Shown piece after piece: positions 36,866 to 38,029 of a stretch of DNA of 38,029 nt. The DNA comes from Nonomuraea guangzhouensis (GTDB taxonomy: Bacteria; Actinomycetota; Actinomycetes; Streptosporangiales; Streptosporangiaceae), in assembly GCF_019396345.1 (NCBI RefSeq), contig NZ_JAHKRM010000059.1, forward strand, positions 1-38,029. Direction: 5' to 3'. A program made the position numbers and the translations under genes. The notes beneath the pieces were generated by a model, which made no database searches, was not told the DNA's origin, and saw only the letters and a program-made list of their open reading frames with translations. Position 1 is the first letter of the stretch, and the number at the start of each line of letters is the position of its first letter.

Positions 36866-38029
36866 ATGGGCAGCGCCGTCTGGGCACTCCTCGCCTACAT
36901 CGCCATCATCGTCGTCTGGAACGGCGTGCTGAAACGCAACATCGGTGAGGCGATGCTCATCGGGTTCCTCGGGGTGTGCCTGTTCGGCGGCACCGGATTC
37001 TTCGGCCTGGCCTGGGCGGGCATCTCCGACGCGCTGGCCGAGGAGGTCGTGTTCGCCGCCCTGGCCTTCGTGTTCATGGGCTACCTGCTCACCAAGCTGG
37101 GGTTGATCCAGGAGCAGGTGACGGTGCTCAACTCGATCTTCGGGCGGCTGCGCGGCGGCGCCGGATACGTCTCCACCTCGGCCGCGGCGCTGCTCGGCGG
37201 GCCCGCCGGCTCCGGCTCCGGCATCGCCGCCTCGGTGGGGTCGGTGACGATCCCGTGGATGACCAGGTCCAACTGGCGGCCCGACCTGGCCGCCGCGCTG
37301 GTGGCGGGCAACGCCGGGCTGGGCATCTCGATCCCGCCGAGCTCGTCGATGTTCCTGCTGCTCGGCTCGGCCGCCGTGGCGCCCGTGCTGACGGCCGACC
37401 AGTTGTTCGTGCCGGCGCTGGTCGGCGGGCTGTGGACCGTGCTCTACCGCTTCATTGTGGTGTTCGTCTGGGTGCGGCGCCACCGCATCGAGGCCACCGA
37501 CGCCGCCGACCTGATCCCGCTGCGGGCCGCCCTGCGCGCCGGGTGGGCGTCGTTGCTGGTGTACGCGGGCATCGCCGTGCCGGTGGTTCTGACGCTCGAC
37601 TTCGGCGTCAGATGGATGGAGTCACGCGTCGGCGAGGCCGCGGACGACATCAGCATCGTCGTCTGGATCCCCGTGCTGACCGTCCTGGCCACGCTGGCCG
37701 TCGCCTGGAAGCGGCTGCCGCGCACCGGGCGCGCCTGGAGTGACCTGCTCGGCGACATGGCCCCGCGGTACGCGGTGATCGGCGCGACGCTGTTCTTCGC
37801 CTTCGCGGCCGCGGCCAGCCTGGGCGAGCTCGGCCTGGTCGACCAGCTCACCGCCATCATGAAGGGGCTGGACGCCCCGGCGGCCGTCATCGCCACGCTG
37901 GTCGGGCTGCTGATCGTGATCATCGCGGCGCCGCTGACCGGGACCGCGACGATCGCCGCCGTCGGCGGTGTGGCCTTCAGCGCGCTGACGGCGGCCGGAG
38001 TCGCGCCGGCGGCCGCGGCCACCCCCCCC
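36866..38029 (+). CDS. TRAP transporter large permease (DctM type), 3' truncated
   Basis: The open frame runs off the right end after 388 codons. It is a polytopic membrane protein with the DctM signature around GGPAGSGSGIAASVGSVTIP and GNAGLGISIPPSSSMFLLLG, and at least nine hydrophobic segments. TRAP systems import organic acids with Na+ or H+. GGAGG lies 10 nt before ATG 36866, and the gene follows the lyase by 27 nt, so it belongs to the same operon. The small permease (DctQ) and binding protein (DctP) are not upstream and would lie beyond the contig end or elsewhere. The last 8 bases are a C run. Confidence 0.88.
   Translation, partial: MGSAVWALLAYIAIIVVWNGVLKRNIGEAMLIGFLGVCLFGGTGFFGLAWAGISDALAEEVVFAALAFVFMGYLLTKLGLIQEQVTVLNSIFGRLRGGAGYVSTSAAALLGGPAGSGSGIAASVGSVTIPWMTRSNWRPDLAAALVAGNAGLGISIPPSSSMFLLLGSAAVAPVLTADQLFVPALVGGLWTVLYRFIVVFVWVRRHRIEATDAADLIPLRAALRAGWASLLVYAGIAVPVVLTLDFGVRWMESRVGEAADDISIVVWIPVLTVLATLAVAWKRLPRTGRAWSDLLGDMAPRYAVIGATLFFAFAAAASLGELGLVDQLTAIMKGLDAPAAVIATLVGLLIVIIAAPLTGTATIAAVGGVAFSALTAAGVAPAAAATPP
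38022..38029. other. Run of eight C at the contig end
   Basis: The window ends in eight C inside the permease gene. Such runs are common at assembly ends in GC-rich genomes, so these bases, and the Pro codons they imply, should be treated as unreliable. Confidence 0.6.

Overview
The window is about 38 kb of very GC-rich DNA from an actinomycete, most likely a member of the Streptosporangiales (Nonomuraea-like). The grounds are GTG/TTG starts, strong codon-position GC bias, a FtsR/GarA/DUF151/MerR/gcvP block shared with Mycobacterium and Streptomyces, and many actinobacterial families (XRE-DUF5753, PF04672, GAF-ANTAR, DUF5999, DUF6355-like). It is a draft contig: bases 1-15 equal the end of the Illumina TruSeq adapter, and the right end breaks inside a gene at a run of eight C.

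Layout. 1-4.0 kb: a stand-alone trpF, a GNAT acetyltransferase and a DHA2-type drug exporter, embedded in low-complexity repeat DNA. 4.1-13.2 kb: the conserved block. It holds a CDP-alcohol phosphatidyltransferase (pgsA-like), a sugar-phosphate nucleotidyltransferase fused to a catalytically degenerate phosphomannomutase domain, a zinc-ribbon/FHA protein (GarA/OdhI type), FtsR, a DUF151 'bifunctional nuclease' protein and a second MerR regulator. It ends with gcvP under a tandem glycine riboswitch. 13.3-18.8 kb: TPR protein, small membrane protein, alpha/beta hydrolase, DUF5999, TetR, a hypothetical protein, a divergent RpoD-like sigma factor and a small secreted protein. 18.8-22.6 kb: menaquinone genes, with menE divergent from menC-menD, so the classical o-succinylbenzoate route is used. 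22.8-27 kb: a signalling cluster of two tandem GAF-ANTAR proteins, a WGR-domain/beta-propeller protein and a STAS protein whose phosphorylatable Ser is Ala. 27.3-32.4 kb: an aldo-keto reductase/TetR pair with clear operators, a DUF6355-like secreted protein, DedA, and a HutC-type GntR divergent from a HAD phosphatase and an inositol-monophosphatase-like enzyme. 32.5-34.1 kb: a decayed gene end, an XRE-DUF5753 regulator behind a 28-codon upstream ORF, and a C-terminal piece of a PF04672 methyltransferase. 34.1-38.0 kb: a FadR-type regulator divergent from a class III CoA-transferase, a CitE-like lyase and a TRAP large permease, which looks like an uptake-and-cleavage pathway for an organic acid.

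Two patterns cut across the window. First, at least ten start codons with no visible Shine-Dalgarno have a TAnnnT-like -10 hexamer ending 6-8 nt before the start codon, as expected for leaderless mRNAs. Second, several genes are followed, 30-37 nt after the stop codon, by arrays of 13-14-bp tandem repeats whose sequence differs from array to array. No tRNA, rRNA, CRISPR array or transposase was seen.
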